From Acetobacter suratthaniensis (GTDB lineage Bacteria > Pseudomonadota > Alphaproteobacteria > Acetobacterales > Acetobacteraceae), in the NCBI RefSeq assembly GCF_017377745.1, contig NZ_JAFVMG010000002.1:186001-250000 (forward strand): a DNA stretch of 64,000 nt, in the 5' to 3' direction. The translations under genes and the position numbers were made by a program. Numbering within the stretch: the stretch's first letter is position 1; the number at the start of each line of letters is the position of its first letter. Below the pieces are notes generated by a model. That model was given only the letters and a program-made list of their open reading frames with translations. It did not search any database and had not been told where the DNA came from. This document shows positions 10,625 through 21,670 of this stretch, piece after piece.

Positions 10625-11500
10625 TCAGATGATATAATCAATCGGGGGCAGCGTCTGATCCATGTTGAGTGCTGGCATGCTGCCAACATGGCGCGTGCCA
10701 ACCTTACGGGCCGGATTGCCAACCACAGTCGTAAAGGGCGGGACAGGTTCGAGCACTATCGAGCCTGCGCCAATCTTGGCACCTTCGCCCAGTTCGATAT
10801 TGCCCAGCACCTTGGCCCCCGCCCCGATCAGCACACCACGGCGCACCTTGGGATGACGATCACCACTATGCTTGCCGGTGCCACCAAGGGTGACATTCTG
10901 CAGAATGGACACATCATTTTCGATCACGCAGGTCTCGCCCACTACAATACCTGTGCCATGATCGAACAGGATACGCCGCCCAAGGCGGGCTGCTGGGTGA
11001 ATGTCCACACTGAACAGCTCTGATGCACGGCTTTGCAGGTGCAGCGCCAGATGCACCCGCCCCTCGCGCCAGAGCCAGTGTGCGACACGATATGTCTGCA
11101 CCGCATGGTAACCCTTGAAAAACAGAAAGGGGGTTACAAAATCCGGGCAGGCCGGATCACGCTCACGGATCGCCAGCAGGTCTGCCGCTGCTGCGCATAC
11201 AATATCAGGATCGGCCTCAAAACCTTCCTGCACCAGTTCGCTCAGCGCATCAGCCGCTACCGAGCGATCTCCCAGCTTGCGCCCGAGAAGCGCTGCCAGT
11301 GCCGAGGCAAAATCAGCGTGATTCCGCACACCGGTTGCCAACAGCCCACGCACCAGCGGGTCATTGCATCCGCAGGCTTCGTGGAGCATCTGCTGCCATA
11401 ACGTCGCAAGCTGGGGCGCGCACAGGCTGCTGCTCTTGTCAAACTGGCTGGATGCCAGAACGCTCTGCTCCCTGCTGTCCGTCATGACTCCATTATCCAT
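10625..11500 (-). CDS. cysE: Serine O-acetyltransferase
   Basis: A 291-residue enzyme of the left-handed beta-helix hexapeptide-repeat family. It makes O-acetylserine from serine and acetyl-CoA, the first step of cysteine synthesis. The N-terminal helical SATase domain is followed by hexapeptide turns. Signature segments are SVDIHPAARLG, LFDHGTGIVVGE (catalytic His) and TLGGTGKHSGDRHP. The C-terminal tail is long and ends in DYII; a C-terminal Ile is what CysK uses to dock SATase, so a cysteine synthase complex is plausible. It starts 15 nt after the ubiH-like gene and is likely in one operon with it. Confidence 0.93.
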   Translation of the reverse strand: MDNGVMTDSREQSVLASSQFDKSSSLCAPQLATLWQQMLHEACGCNDPLVRGLLATGVRNHADFASALAALLGRKLGDRSVAADALSELVQEGFEADPDIVCAAAADLLAIRERDPACPDFVTPFLFFKGYHAVQTYRVAHWLWREGRVHLALHLQSRASELFSVDIHPAARLGRRILFDHGTGIVVGETCVIENDVSILQNVTLGGTGKHSGDRHPKVRRGVLIGAGAKVLGNIELGEGAKIGAGSIVLEPVPPFTTVVGNPARKVGTRHVGSMPALNMDQTLPPIDYII

Positions 11501-11515
11501 GATCGTTTCCTGCTC

Positions 11516-12766
11516 CTACAGCCCCATGGCATGTCGCACAAAAGCCCTGCGCAAGGCCGGAATGCGGTGTACGCCCGCAATACCAAGGTCGCGCGCCAGA
11601 CGCAGAACCGGATTATTGTTACTGAACAGCCTGTCCAGCGCATCGGTTGCCGCCAGCATCAGCATATTGGCCGGACGGCACCGGGCCTGATAGTTGGCCA
11701 GCAGTTCAGCCGCGCCAACATCCTGCCCTTTTGCATGCGCCTCAACCAGCAGCGGCACAAGCTGAATGATGTCCCGATACCCCAGATTAAGCCCCTGCCC
11801 GGCTATGGGGTGGATACCATGAGCGGCATCCCCCACAAGCAGCATGCGGGTATCCGTATAGCGCTGGGCATACTGCGCGGACAGCGGATACGTCCACCGC
11901 CGCCCGACCGGCGTTACACGGCCAAGGCGTTCCGTGCCCATGCGGCTTTCAACCTGCCGGGCAAAAACCTCATCCGGCAGGGCAGCAAACCGCTCAGCCG
12001 TGCCATCCTTGTCGCTCCAGACAATGGCGGACATATGGGGGTGTTCTTCCGTGCCACACATCGGCAACTGTGCGAACGGCCCAGCAGGCAGGAAGTGTTC
12101 AAGCGCACTGTTATCGTGCGGAAACTCATGCGCAATCGCACAGACAATGGCAGTCTGCCCATATGGCAGGCGCGTCAGGCCGATACCGGCCTCTTCCCGC
12201 AGGCGCGAGCGGCGACCATCGGCCGCGACAATCAGCTTCGCCCCGAAAGAGCGGCCATCAGACAGGCGGACATGCGCACCTTCCGCCCGGCGGGTAATGC
12301 TGGCCTCTACCGGGGCCAGAACCGTAATACCGGCTGTTTCCGCCAGACAGGCGTTGAGCGCCACACGCAGGGCGCGCGCCTCGATCATCCAGCCGAAAGG
12401 CTGCCCCGCATCCTCACGCTGGAACTCCAGAAACAGAGAGGACGCAGGCTCCCCCGGACGGCCATCCGTAACCAGAATATCCTCAATCGGGCAGGATGGA
12501 CGCGGAAGGGCATCCCATACCCCCGCTTCTTCCAGAAACCTCTTGGGGCCAGCGGCAATAGCATAGGCCCGGCCATCCAGATCAGGATGCTCCATACCCG
12601 CAAGCTCGGTCCGGTCCAGCACAGCAACACTCAGCCCAGCACGCCCCAGACGGCAGGCCAGCGACGCGCCAACCGGCCCCGCGCCCACAATACAGACATC
12701 TACATCGGGCAGAGTATCCGCGGGAAAAACGCCTTCCGCCACGGTGGCTGCGGCCTTCTGGTGCAT
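11516..12766 (-). CDS. UbiH/UbiF/VisC-family FAD-dependent hydroxylase (ubiquinone biosynthesis)
   Basis: A protein of about 416 residues with the FAD-binding GAGPVGASLACRLGRAG at its N-terminus, the middle motif of aromatic hydroxylases (AADGRRSRLREEAGI), and GDAAHGIHPIAGQGLNLGYRD, typical of ring hydroxylases of ubiquinone synthesis. ATG 12766 is preferred because AAGGA lies at a good distance. The longer frame would start at TTG 12784, ahead of that ribosome site. Which ring position (C5, C6 or C1) is attacked cannot be read from sequence. The gene is divergent from glnB and upstream of cysE. Confidence 0.88.
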   Translation of the reverse strand: MHQKAAATVAEGVFPADTLPDVDVCIVGAGPVGASLACRLGRAGLSVAVLDRTELAGMEHPDLDGRAYAIAAGPKRFLEEAGVWDALPRPSCPIEDILVTDGRPGEPASSLFLEFQREDAGQPFGWMIEARALRVALNACLAETAGITVLAPVEASITRRAEGAHVRLSDGRSFGAKLIVAADGRRSRLREEAGIGLTRLPYGQTAIVCAIAHEFPHDNSALEHFLPAGPFAQLPMCGTEEHPHMSAIVWSDKDGTAERFAALPDEVFARQVESRMGTERLGRVTPVGRRWTYPLSAQYAQRYTDTRMLLVGDAAHGIHPIAGQGLNLGYRDIIQLVPLLVEAHAKGQDVGAAELLANYQARCRPANMLMLAATDALDRLFSNNNPVLRLARDLGIAGVHRIPALRRAFVRHAMGL

Positions 12767-12977
12767 AAGCTCGGTTTCCTTCAATACGCAGTCCCCGCCC
12801 TCTCACGGGCAGGCCCGCCACGCACGGGGCGGGCAGCGGCATCATATATGCGCTTGCCCGCCGGGAAAAACCAGACATGCGCTCAGAACATCCCACATAA
12901 AAGCCTAGCGCGGCATGACCAAATGTGTCAGTCTCGGAACAGGAAAGAAATGATTATCGGGAGGGAGTAAAAGTTAA

Positions 12978-13316
12978 ATGAAACTGATTACAGCCATTAT
13001 AAAGCCCTTCAAACTCGGCGATGTGCGCGAAGCGCTCGCCCCGCTTGGCGTGCAGGGTCTGACCGTTTCCGAAGTCAAGGGTTTTGGCCGCCAGAAAGGC
13101 CAGAACGAAATCTACCGTGGCGCCGAATACCGGATCAGCTTCCTTCCCAAGATCAAGGTGGAAATCGCTACAACTGACGATCTGGTTGATCAGGTTATCG
13201 AAGCCATCCTTGATTCCGCTCACACTGGCAAGATCGGTGACGGCAAGATTTTTGTCAGCGATCTCGACCGCGTTATCCGTATCCGCACCCGCGAAACAGG
13301 CGATTCCGCCCTGTAA
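12978..13316 (+). CDS. glnB: Nitrogen regulatory protein P-II
   Basis: A 112-residue PII protein. The T-loop holds the uridylylation site Tyr51 in YRGAEYRISFLP, and the C-terminal GKIGDGKIFV (B-loop) is intact. PII proteins sense ATP/ADP and 2-oxoglutarate and control ammonium transport and glutamine synthetase. It is encoded facing amtB, with about 0.5 kb between the gene ends, and not in the common glnK-amtB operon order. Whether it is GlnB or GlnK by function cannot be decided. I saw no sigma-54 motif with correct spacing upstream. Confidence 0.95.
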   Translation: MKLITAIIKPFKLGDVREALAPLGVQGLTVSEVKGFGRQKGQNEIYRGAEYRISFLPKIKVEIATTDDLVDQVIEAILDSAHTGKIGDGKIFVSDLDRVIRIRTRETGDSAL

Positions 13317-13331
13317 TTAACGGATTTTCCG

Positions 13332-13375
13332 CCTTTCCATGCCTACCATCCCTTAGGGGTAATGGCATGGAAAGG
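13332..13375. repeat. Inverted repeat downstream of glnB
   Basis: A 12-bp perfect inverted repeat (CCTTTCCATGCC at 13332-13343 and GGCATGGAAAGG at 13364-13375). No T-run follows, so this is a candidate factor-assisted terminator or RNA-stabilising hairpin for glnB. Confidence 0.5.
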
Positions 13376-13492
13376 CCGGGCGCCTCCTAGGAGCGCGCAC
13401 TTGCGGCAGACTTTCGAAAAAGCGACTTCATGCTTTAAACGTCCGGTCTGCCCGGCCCATCTCCCACCGTTTTCTTTCTTGTTTTCGTGCGG

Positions 13493-13616
13493 GGTCTCAC
13501 CGCTCAGGCAAGACGTGCAAGCCCTCTAGACGGGCCTGCACGCCTTGCTACGCTCTGGGTGCAACGCCTCGCACCCGCTATAGGCTTTCTATTAATCGCC
13601 ACCTTGTGATGAGACC
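13493..13616 (-). ncRNA. Candidate structured small RNA between glnB and amtB (6S-like shape, unproven)
   Basis: On the minus strand a promoter-like TATACT (13621-13626) sits just before GGTCTCA, which pairs with TGAGACC about 120 nt later (13493-13499) to close the molecule. Inside are a hairpin GGGTGC/GCACCC (13557-13576) and an apical imperfect 17-bp stem (13508-13524 with 13532-13548). A closing stem, an asymmetric bubble with its own hairpin and a long apical stem resemble 6S RNA, but I cannot match conserved 6S sequence. No T-run follows the closing stem. The strand is inferred from the promoter only. Confidence 0.35.
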
Positions 13617-13747
13617 GAATAGTATAGTTTTACTTTCGCGACACCCAAACATAGGTGCGATACAGCCCTCAGCAGGCCAAACCAACCATCAGACGCCACA
13701 CGAATATTACGGACACCGTGCCTGCGCTCCTTTTTCGCGCAATAAAA

Positions 13748-13778
13748 AAGCCTCCGCCACATCCCGTGGCGGAGGCTT
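13748..13778 (-). terminator. Terminator of amtB
   Basis: Read on the minus strand, AAGCCTCCGCCAC pairs with GTGGCGGAGGCTT across 5 nt and the second arm runs into TTTTTT. It lies 48 nt past the amtB stop. Confidence 0.88.
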
Positions 13779-13825
13779 TACCCCTGTCAGACCGGCTCTC
13801 CCAAACGGGAGAGCCCGCCAACAAC

Positions 13826-15229
13826 TCAGAGGTTGATCTGTTCCCCATGCAGGGACGTATCCAGACCTTCCTGTTCCTGATCGGGGGTAACCCGCAGGCC
13901 GATCACGACATCCACAACCTTGAGGATGATAAAGCTGACCAGAGCACACCATACGATGGTGACCATGACAGCTTCACCCTGCACGATCATCTGCTTGAAG
14001 GAACCAACGATCCCTTCAGGGCTGGAGTCCGTAGCGGAGAGCGGGCCATAGGCCAGCAGACCAGTCAGCAGCGCACCAACAATACCGCCAACACCATGCA
14101 CGCCAAAGGCGTCCAGACTGTCATCGTAACCGAGCATGTGCTTGAGGCTGGTTGCACTCCAGTAGCAGACCACGCCAGTGATCAGACCAATGACCAGCGC
14201 GCCGCCGGGCAGCACGAAACCAGCCGCCGGGGTAATGGCCACAAGGCCACCCACAGCACCGGAAATGATACCCAGAACAGTCGGCTTGCCAGCACGCAGC
14301 CATTCCATAACCATCCAGGACAGGCCCGCCGCCGCAGCAGCAATCTGGGTCGTGACCATGGCCATGCCCGCACGGCCAGCAGCACCCAGAGCAGACCCGG
14401 CGTTAAAGCCGAACCAGCCCACCCACAGGAGAGACGCGCCAATAACGGCGTAGGTCAGGTTGAACGGAGCGAGATCATCATGCCCGTAACCCTTGCGGCG
14501 CCCCAGAACCAGCGCACAGACAAGACCGGCCACACCAGCATTGATATGCACGACCGTGCCACCCGCGAAGTCAGCCGTGCCGAGAGCAGCCAGCCAGCCC
14601 ATCGGGCTCCACACCCAGTGAGCGATCGGGGCGTAAACCAGCAGCGACCACAGAACGGAGAACACGCACATGGCGCTGAACTTCATGCGTTCTGCATACG
14701 CACCGGCGATCAGGGCCGGGGTGATGATGGCAAACGTCATCTGGAAGACCATGAAGACGCTTTCGGGGATGGTCATCGTCGAAGCGTTGGGCGTGCCTTC
14801 ACCAATAGTGAAGGGAATGTCCGCACCATTATGGATGTGTTCGCCAAGTCCGTTGAGGAAAAGTCGTGAAAAACCACCAATCCACGGCGTGCCATTGCTG
14901 AACGCCAGAGAGTAGCCAGCCACCATCCAGACAATGGACATGAGACAGCACAGGGCAAAAGCCTGCATCATGGTAGCCAGAACGTTTTTCTTACGCACCA
15001 TACCGGCGTAGAAAAGACCCAGACCGGGGATGGTCATCATCAGCACCAGCGCCGTGCTGGTCAGCATCCAGGCGGTATCACCGGTATCGATGGCCGGAGC
15101 GGCATCAGCCGCGAGGGCGGAACCACCACCCAGCAGCGAAACCGCAACCGCGCCCGCCAGCAGTGACAGGGATGAGGCCATCCCCGTGCGTTTTACGGCA
15201 GAATATGCCCTAGGCAATGACAGGAACAT
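13826..15229 (-). CDS. amtB: Ammonium transporter
   Basis: A 467-residue Amt/Rh-family channel. The N-terminal segment (residues 17-41, ending ALAA) looks like a cleaved signal peptide, as in E. coli AmtB, and is followed by about 11 membrane helices. The pore signature around FYAGMVRKKNVL and the GFNAGSALGA and DDSLDAFGVHGVGGI motifs (with pore histidines) are present. It conducts ammonia/ammonium and is normally gated by PII binding. AAGGAG lies 12 nt before the start, a little far. It faces glnB, which should encode its regulator. Confidence 0.95.
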   Translation of the reverse strand: MFLSLPRAYSAVKRTGMASSLSLLAGAVAVSLLGGGSALAADAAPAIDTGDTAWMLTSTALVLMMTIPGLGLFYAGMVRKKNVLATMMQAFALCCLMSIVWMVAGYSLAFSNGTPWIGGFSRLFLNGLGEHIHNGADIPFTIGEGTPNASTMTIPESVFMVFQMTFAIITPALIAGAYAERMKFSAMCVFSVLWSLLVYAPIAHWVWSPMGWLAALGTADFAGGTVVHINAGVAGLVCALVLGRRKGYGHDDLAPFNLTYAVIGASLLWVGWFGFNAGSALGAAGRAGMAMVTTQIAAAAAGLSWMVMEWLRAGKPTVLGIISGAVGGLVAITPAAGFVLPGGALVIGLITGVVCYWSATSLKHMLGYDDSLDAFGVHGVGGIVGALLTGLLAYGPLSATDSSPEGIVGSFKQMIVQGEAVMVTIVWCALVSFIILKVVDVVIGLRVTPDQEQEGLDTSLHGEQINL

Positions 15230-15760
15230 ATATTGGGTCTCTCCTTAAACTCAAGGCTCTCAGCAATACTGGTCTTAATGATTTACGATCCTGACAGTGC
15301 CATTGTTTGACTTGTATCTCAAGCGGAACAAAGCGCCCTTTGCCACCATATTCCGTAATCATGGCCAGAATCTGGAAAAGAGCAGGCAGAATAGCGCCCG
15401 ACAGCCTGCACTCCCACACAGCCTGTCAGGCCTGAAAACCTGTGAAATTATGGCTTTCCATGTGGCACAGCCAAAGGTTGCCGCCACCATGCCCCCTCTG
15501 GCTTTGGCATGTGTATTTTCTGGCGAATGCGGCATGGATGCCACACCCGCCCGGACCGTTATGCGCCCTTGATTGCGCGGGAAACCGGACGCGGCGGCAA
15601 GGATGTCCACCGATACAATGCCCTTTATCATTCCGTGGATTTGCCGTAGCGTACGGCCGTCATCGCTCTTCTGGCTGACGGACAGGGCAATGGGCCAATG
15701 CGCCCGTCAGGGGACATGAGCGTGCATCTTCCTGCCTATCTTCCTCGTAAGGTCATCACC
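15230..15760. other. Intergenic region between amtB and a small secreted-protein gene
   Basis: About 530 bases between divergently transcribed genes. It must hold the promoters of both. I checked for sigma-54 boxes with a 10-bp GG-GC spacing on both strands and found none. No convincing coding region or RNA structure was seen. Confidence 0.5.
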
Positions 15761-16270
15761 ATGAAAGTATTCGCGCGTATTGGTCTGGCGGCGACGCTGC
15801 TCACCTGCACCACCGTCATGGCCGCCCCCGGCGCCCATGCGCTGACAGCCAAGGAATGCCACGAAAAATTCAAGGAAGCGAAAGCCGATGGCTCGCTGAA
15901 AGACCAGACCTACAAGGCCTTCAAGGCCGCCACATGCGATGCAGCCGAACCGGCAGCCGCAAAGCCTGCTGAAACCAAAGCCGCTGAACCCAAGGCCGTG
16001 GAATCCAAGGCTACCGAGGCAAAGCCCGCCGAAACCAAGCCTGCTGAAACCGCCAGCAGCGCCAAGCCTCTGCCCGCCAGTGCCGAAGGCGCGGTTTTCC
16101 CGAGTGCTGTCAGCGCCCAGTATTCCAAGCTCAGCGCTGGTAAAGCCCGCCAGAAAACCTGCCTTGACCAGTACAACGCCAACAAGACCAGCAACGCCAA
16201 TGGCGGCCTGAAATGGATCCAGAAAGGTGGCGGCTACTACAGCGTGTGCAATGCGCGCCTGAAAGGCTGA
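15761..16270 (+). CDS. Small secreted protein with paired cysteines and Lys/Ala/Pro/Glu repeats
   Basis: A 169-residue protein that I cannot assign to a family. The first 29 residues are a clear signal peptide (basic start, hydrophobic core, AHA/LTA cleavage region). A short Cys-containing helical segment (KECHEKFKEAK and AATCDAAEP) follows, then a low-complexity linker of KPAET/KAAEP repeats (about residues 66-110). A C-terminal domain has two more Cys (QKTCLDQY, YSVCNARL). Two disulfides are therefore plausible in the periplasm. ATG 15761 is chosen because the signal peptide starts there. The linker suggests an extended spacer, perhaps crossing the cell wall. Confidence 0.75.
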   Translation: MKVFARIGLAATLLTCTTVMAAPGAHALTAKECHEKFKEAKADGSLKDQTYKAFKAATCDAAEPAAAKPAETKAAEPKAVESKATEAKPAETKPAETASSAKPLPASAEGAVFPSAVSAQYSKLSAGKARQKTCLDQYNANKTSNANGGLKWIQKGGGYYSVCNARLKG

Positions 16271-16280
16271 TACGCCTCAA

Positions 16281-16320
16281 CCCCATGACAGGCCGCAGCT
16301 CTGGCCTGCCATGGGGCTTT
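16281..16320 (+). terminator. Terminator of the small secreted-protein gene
   Basis: A stem CCCCATG-A-CAGGCC / GGCCTG-C-CATGGGG (one mismatch) closes an 8-nt loop and is followed by CTTTTA. Confidence 0.75.
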
Positions 16321-17293
16321 TACGGCTGCGTGCGTTTGTGCGCAGGCATGAGGTAGAGTGAGCGCGTCGCATAAGACAGCCAGATGCGATGGTTCATGAA
16401 CCAGTCTGCCCCCAGCAGCATATCCGCCGTATCATGCACGGGTGAGACCGTCAGAACCGGTGTACGTTCTTCTTCCTGCCCGACTCGTAAGGTCTCGAAA
16501 CGGTGCCAGTGATAAACCTGCCCGTGGCCATCCAGCCCGGCGGCCACACCCCCCGGATCCCCCGCCAGTGCGCCAGCGGCAACACCGGCCCTACGGGCTG
16601 CTTCACTGGAAACAATGGTGGAACGGGCTCCACTATCCAGTAGGGCATGCAGAGTATGGCCATCGAGTTCGACTGACGCCATCAGGCGTTTGCGTGCGGT
16701 CATATCAAGAGGCACCGCACGATACAGATAACGCCAGCCAACAGGCCCGGAACATGCCGCCGTGGCGGGAGACCAGAACGCCATCCACCCTTCCGCCACA
16801 CTGAACTCAACATCATAGCGCGAGAGCAGATCCGCCCCTACCAGCCCTTCAATGGCAGGCACCAGCGCCGGAATAGCAGGCAATGCCTCTACCGGCACGG
16901 AAACCGGGCCAAACTCCACCGCCCCAAGCCGCAGAGAGTGGATAATGGCATTAGGCACCAGTCGTCCCTCGCCCCCTGTGCCCTGCACAACCGTACGGCG
17001 CTCGGGGTCTGGCTTCATGTCAAACAGCGCCATGGCCTCGGGGGAAACCAGACTCCCCTCCGACCCGGTATCGACAATCATCCGCGCGGCATGGCCGTTC
17101 AGGCTCACGGGCGCATTGATAAACCCCGCGTCATTCCGCAAGGCGACACGCGCCACCAGATGGCGGCATCCGGGCGGATCAGCAGGCTCGGCCTTGCCCG
17201 CCGGGCCAAAACCCGCCACGACAAACACCATGCCCACACACAACACAGCCTGTGACACATACGGTAAAAACCGCCAGCCCCCTCCGGGTCGCA

Positions 17294-17294
<1 letters not shown>
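16320..17294 (-). CDS. Retropepsin-like aspartic protease, tandem domains
   Basis: A 324-residue protein with an N-terminal hydrophobic signal segment (VSQAVLCVGMVFVVAGF). It carries two active-site-like motifs: DTGSEGSLVS near residue 76 and DSGARSTIVS near 218. Each is followed by a retropepsin-type repeat, so the chain may fold as an internal pseudo-dimer like pepsin. It probably acts in the periplasm. The ATG overlaps the stop codon of the proline iminopeptidase gene (TGATG), so translation is likely coupled. The substrate is unknown. Confidence 0.75.
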
Positions 17295-19265
<1,971 letters not shown>

Positions 19266-19373
19266 GCGCGCTCCCCGCCCTCTCCTCTGCCCGGCCCCAT
19301 AAGGCGGCGGCACGGATACCCTCCGGCTTTTTGGCCCTGTTCTTTACACCGCCACGGGCTTAAAGACTGAAAC

Positions 19374-21614
19374 ATGGCTCAGCCCCCATCTTCCCATGAA
19401 ACGGATGCCCCGGCCAGCATTGCCCGCGTATCCGTGCTGCTGCCCATGCCATTCGCGGGGGCGTTCGACTACACGGCACCCGCGCATATGGCCTTGCAGC
19501 CGGGGGATATTGTGACTGTGCCGCTCGGCAAACGGTATGAAACCGGCGTTGTCTGGGACGCCACGCCAGATCTGCCGCCTGATCTCGCTTTTGCGACCGA
19601 TACAAAACCCGTTCCGACCAGTCGCCTGCGCCCGGTCTCAGCACGGCTGGATCTACCCCCGCTCAATGCCGAGTTACGCCGCTTCGTAAACTGGGTTGCC
19701 GCCTATACGCTCTCGCCACCCGGCATGGTACTGGCCATGACCCTGCGCCAGCCCATGCAGGGCGTACCGGCCCCCAGCATGGGCTGGCTGCCCGCCCCCC
19801 TACCCGAAACCCTGCGCCTGACACCCGCGCGCCAGAAAGTGCTGTCGGTTCTGGGCGAAGGCCCACCCCGCACCACCACCGATCTGGCCAATGCCGCAGG
19901 CGTGGGCGCCGCCGTTATTCGTGGGCTGGCCGATGCCGGAGCGCTCCACCCGGTACGGCTGGACCCCGGCCATGCTTTTGCAACCCCCGACCCGGATCAC
20001 TGCCCGCCAGTGCTGGAAGGCGCACAGCTTGAAGCCGCACAGGCTCTGCGCGCCAGCGCCCGTGATGGCGGGTTTTCGGTCACTCTGCTGGAAGGGGTTA
20101 CAGGCTCGGGTAAAACCGAAATCTATCAGGAAGCTGTCGCTGCATGCCTGAAGACAGGACGGCAAGTGCTTGTACTCCTGCCAGAAATTGCCCTCTCGGC
20201 CCAATGGATGGAGCGTTTTACACGTCGTTTTGGGGTGCCACCCGCCATATGGCATTCCGAAATCGGACAGAAAGCCCGCAGGCAGACATGGCTCGGCACG
20301 GCTGATGGCAGCGTGCAGGTGGTGGTTGGCGCACGCTCGGCCCTGTTCCTGCCTTTCAAGGCGCTGGGGCTGATCATTGTGGACGAAGAACACGAACCCC
20401 TGTTCAAGCAGGAGGAAGGCGTTCTTTACAATGCGCGTGACATGGCTGTGCTACGCGGGCGACTTGCCGGGGTTCCGGTTATTCTGGCCTCCGCCACACC
20501 CAGCCTGGAAACTCTGGCCAATGTGGAAGCCGGGCGCTACCGCCATCTGGTGCTCCCCACCCGGCATGGGGGAGCCGCCCTGCCCGAAACCCGCCTGCTT
20601 GACCTGCGCGACCACCCGCCCCCGCGCGGGCTGTTTCTCTCGCCCGTCCTGCGCGATGAAATAGCCGCAACACTGGAGCGACAGGAGCAGGCCATGCTGT
20701 TCCTGAACCGCCGGGGTTATGCGCCCCTGACCCTCTGCCGGGCCTGCGGACACCGCATGGAGTGCCCGCACTGCACCTCGTGGCTGGTAGAACACCGCGC
20801 GCGCAAGGTGCTATCGTGCCATTACTGCGATACCACCCAGCCCCTGCCCCCCACCTGCCCGGCCTGCAATGCGGAAAACAGCCTGACCGCCATCGGCCCC
20901 GGTATTGAGCGCATTACGGAAGAAGCGCGCGAGCTTTTCCCGCAAGCCCGTATTCTGGTGATGTCGAGCGATACGCTCGGCGGCCCAAAGGCAACAGCGG
21001 CGGCCATCGAAAAAATCTCACGCCGCGAGGCTGATCTGATTATCGGCACACAGGTTGTGGCCAAAGGCTGGCACTTTCCTTACCTGACGCTTGTGGGCGT
21101 TGTAGATGCTGATCTGGGGCTGGGGGGAGCAGACCTGCGCGCGGGCGAACGCACGATCCAGCTTCTGCATCAGGTTGCCGGCCGCGCTGGCCGTGCCGAA
21201 GCCCCCGGCAAGGTGCTGCTGCAAAGCTACATGCCCGAACACCCGGTCATGCAGGCGCTGCTTTCTGGGGATTTCGACAGCTTCATGGCGCAGGAGGCAG
21301 CCCAGCGCAAGCCGGGTTTCTGGCCCCCTTACGGACGACTGGCCGCCCTTGTCATCAGCGCGACCGAGGCGCAGGCGGCAGATCATGCGGCCGCACTGCT
21401 GGGCCGCACCGCCCCATATGGCGAGGGTATACAGGTGCTTGGGCCAGCTCCCGCGCCGCTCGCCCTGCTACGCGGGCGCCATAGACGGCGGCTGCTCCTG
21501 CGCACCCGCCGGTCTATCGCGGTGCAACCCATATTGCGCCGCTGGCTGGCTGCGGTCGATCTGGGCCGGGCCGTACGGGTCGATGTGGACATAGACCCGG
21601 TTTCATTCCTCTAG
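19374..21614 (+). CDS. priA: Primosomal protein N' (replication restart helicase PriA)
   Basis: A 746-residue superfamily-2 helicase. The N-terminal 3'-DNA-end binding domain (SVLLPMPFAGAFDY) is followed by Walker A GVTGSGKTE about residue 240 and DEEHE about 338. A zinc-binding region has eight Cys in pairs (CRACGH, CPHC, CHYC, CPAC) around 455-500, inserted as in PriA. GIERITEE and GRAGR follow. It reloads the replisome at stalled forks. It is convergent with yajC. Confidence 0.96.
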   Translation: MAQPPSSHETDAPASIARVSVLLPMPFAGAFDYTAPAHMALQPGDIVTVPLGKRYETGVVWDATPDLPPDLAFATDTKPVPTSRLRPVSARLDLPPLNAELRRFVNWVAAYTLSPPGMVLAMTLRQPMQGVPAPSMGWLPAPLPETLRLTPARQKVLSVLGEGPPRTTTDLANAAGVGAAVIRGLADAGALHPVRLDPGHAFATPDPDHCPPVLEGAQLEAAQALRASARDGGFSVTLLEGVTGSGKTEIYQEAVAACLKTGRQVLVLLPEIALSAQWMERFTRRFGVPPAIWHSEIGQKARRQTWLGTADGSVQVVVGARSALFLPFKALGLIIVDEEHEPLFKQEEGVLYNARDMAVLRGRLAGVPVILASATPSLETLANVEAGRYRHLVLPTRHGGAALPETRLLDLRDHPPPRGLFLSPVLRDEIAATLERQEQAMLFLNRRGYAPLTLCRACGHRMECPHCTSWLVEHRARKVLSCHYCDTTQPLPPTCPACNAENSLTAIGPGIERITEEARELFPQARILVMSSDTLGGPKATAAAIEKISRREADLIIGTQVVAKGWHFPYLTLVGVVDADLGLGGADLRAGERTIQLLHQVAGRAGRAEAPGKVLLQSYMPEHPVMQALLSGDFDSFMAQEAAQRKPGFWPPYGRLAALVISATEAQAADHAAALLGRTAPYGEGIQVLGPAPAPLALLRGRHRRRLLLRTRRSIAVQPILRRWLAAVDLGRAVRVDVDIDPVSFL

Positions 21615-21658
21615 GCGGAACAATGCCAGCCTGTTCCGCCGGGCCGCTTAAGCGGCCC
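21614..21658. terminator. Paired hairpins between convergent priA and yajC
   Basis: One 9-bp stem (GGCGGAACA / TGTTCCGCC, 21614-21640) is followed directly by an 18-bp perfect palindrome centred on CTTAAG (21641-21658). There is no T-run. It probably ends both transcripts or limits read-through. Confidence 0.5.
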
Positions 21659-21670
21659 TGTGCGCCAGTC

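Noticed and set aside
13493..13616. The structured element as a tmRNA, 4.5S or RNase P RNA
   Set aside because: No tag-peptide reading frame, no T-loop with CCA end, no GGAAGGAAGCAGC-like SRP core and no GAGGAAAGTCC of RNase P were found.
13606..14869. A long plus-strand frame (404 residues) across amtB
   Set aside because: It is the antisense shadow of amtB, whose product is clearly identified on the minus strand.
15230..15480. Possible sigma-54 promoter for amtB (TGGCAC words)
   Set aside because: The GG and GC elements are not 10 bp apart in any of the copies checked on either strand.
15359..15631. A 90-residue minus-strand open frame upstream of amtB
   Set aside because: Composition and lack of a ribosome site suggest chance; it lies in the amtB promoter region.
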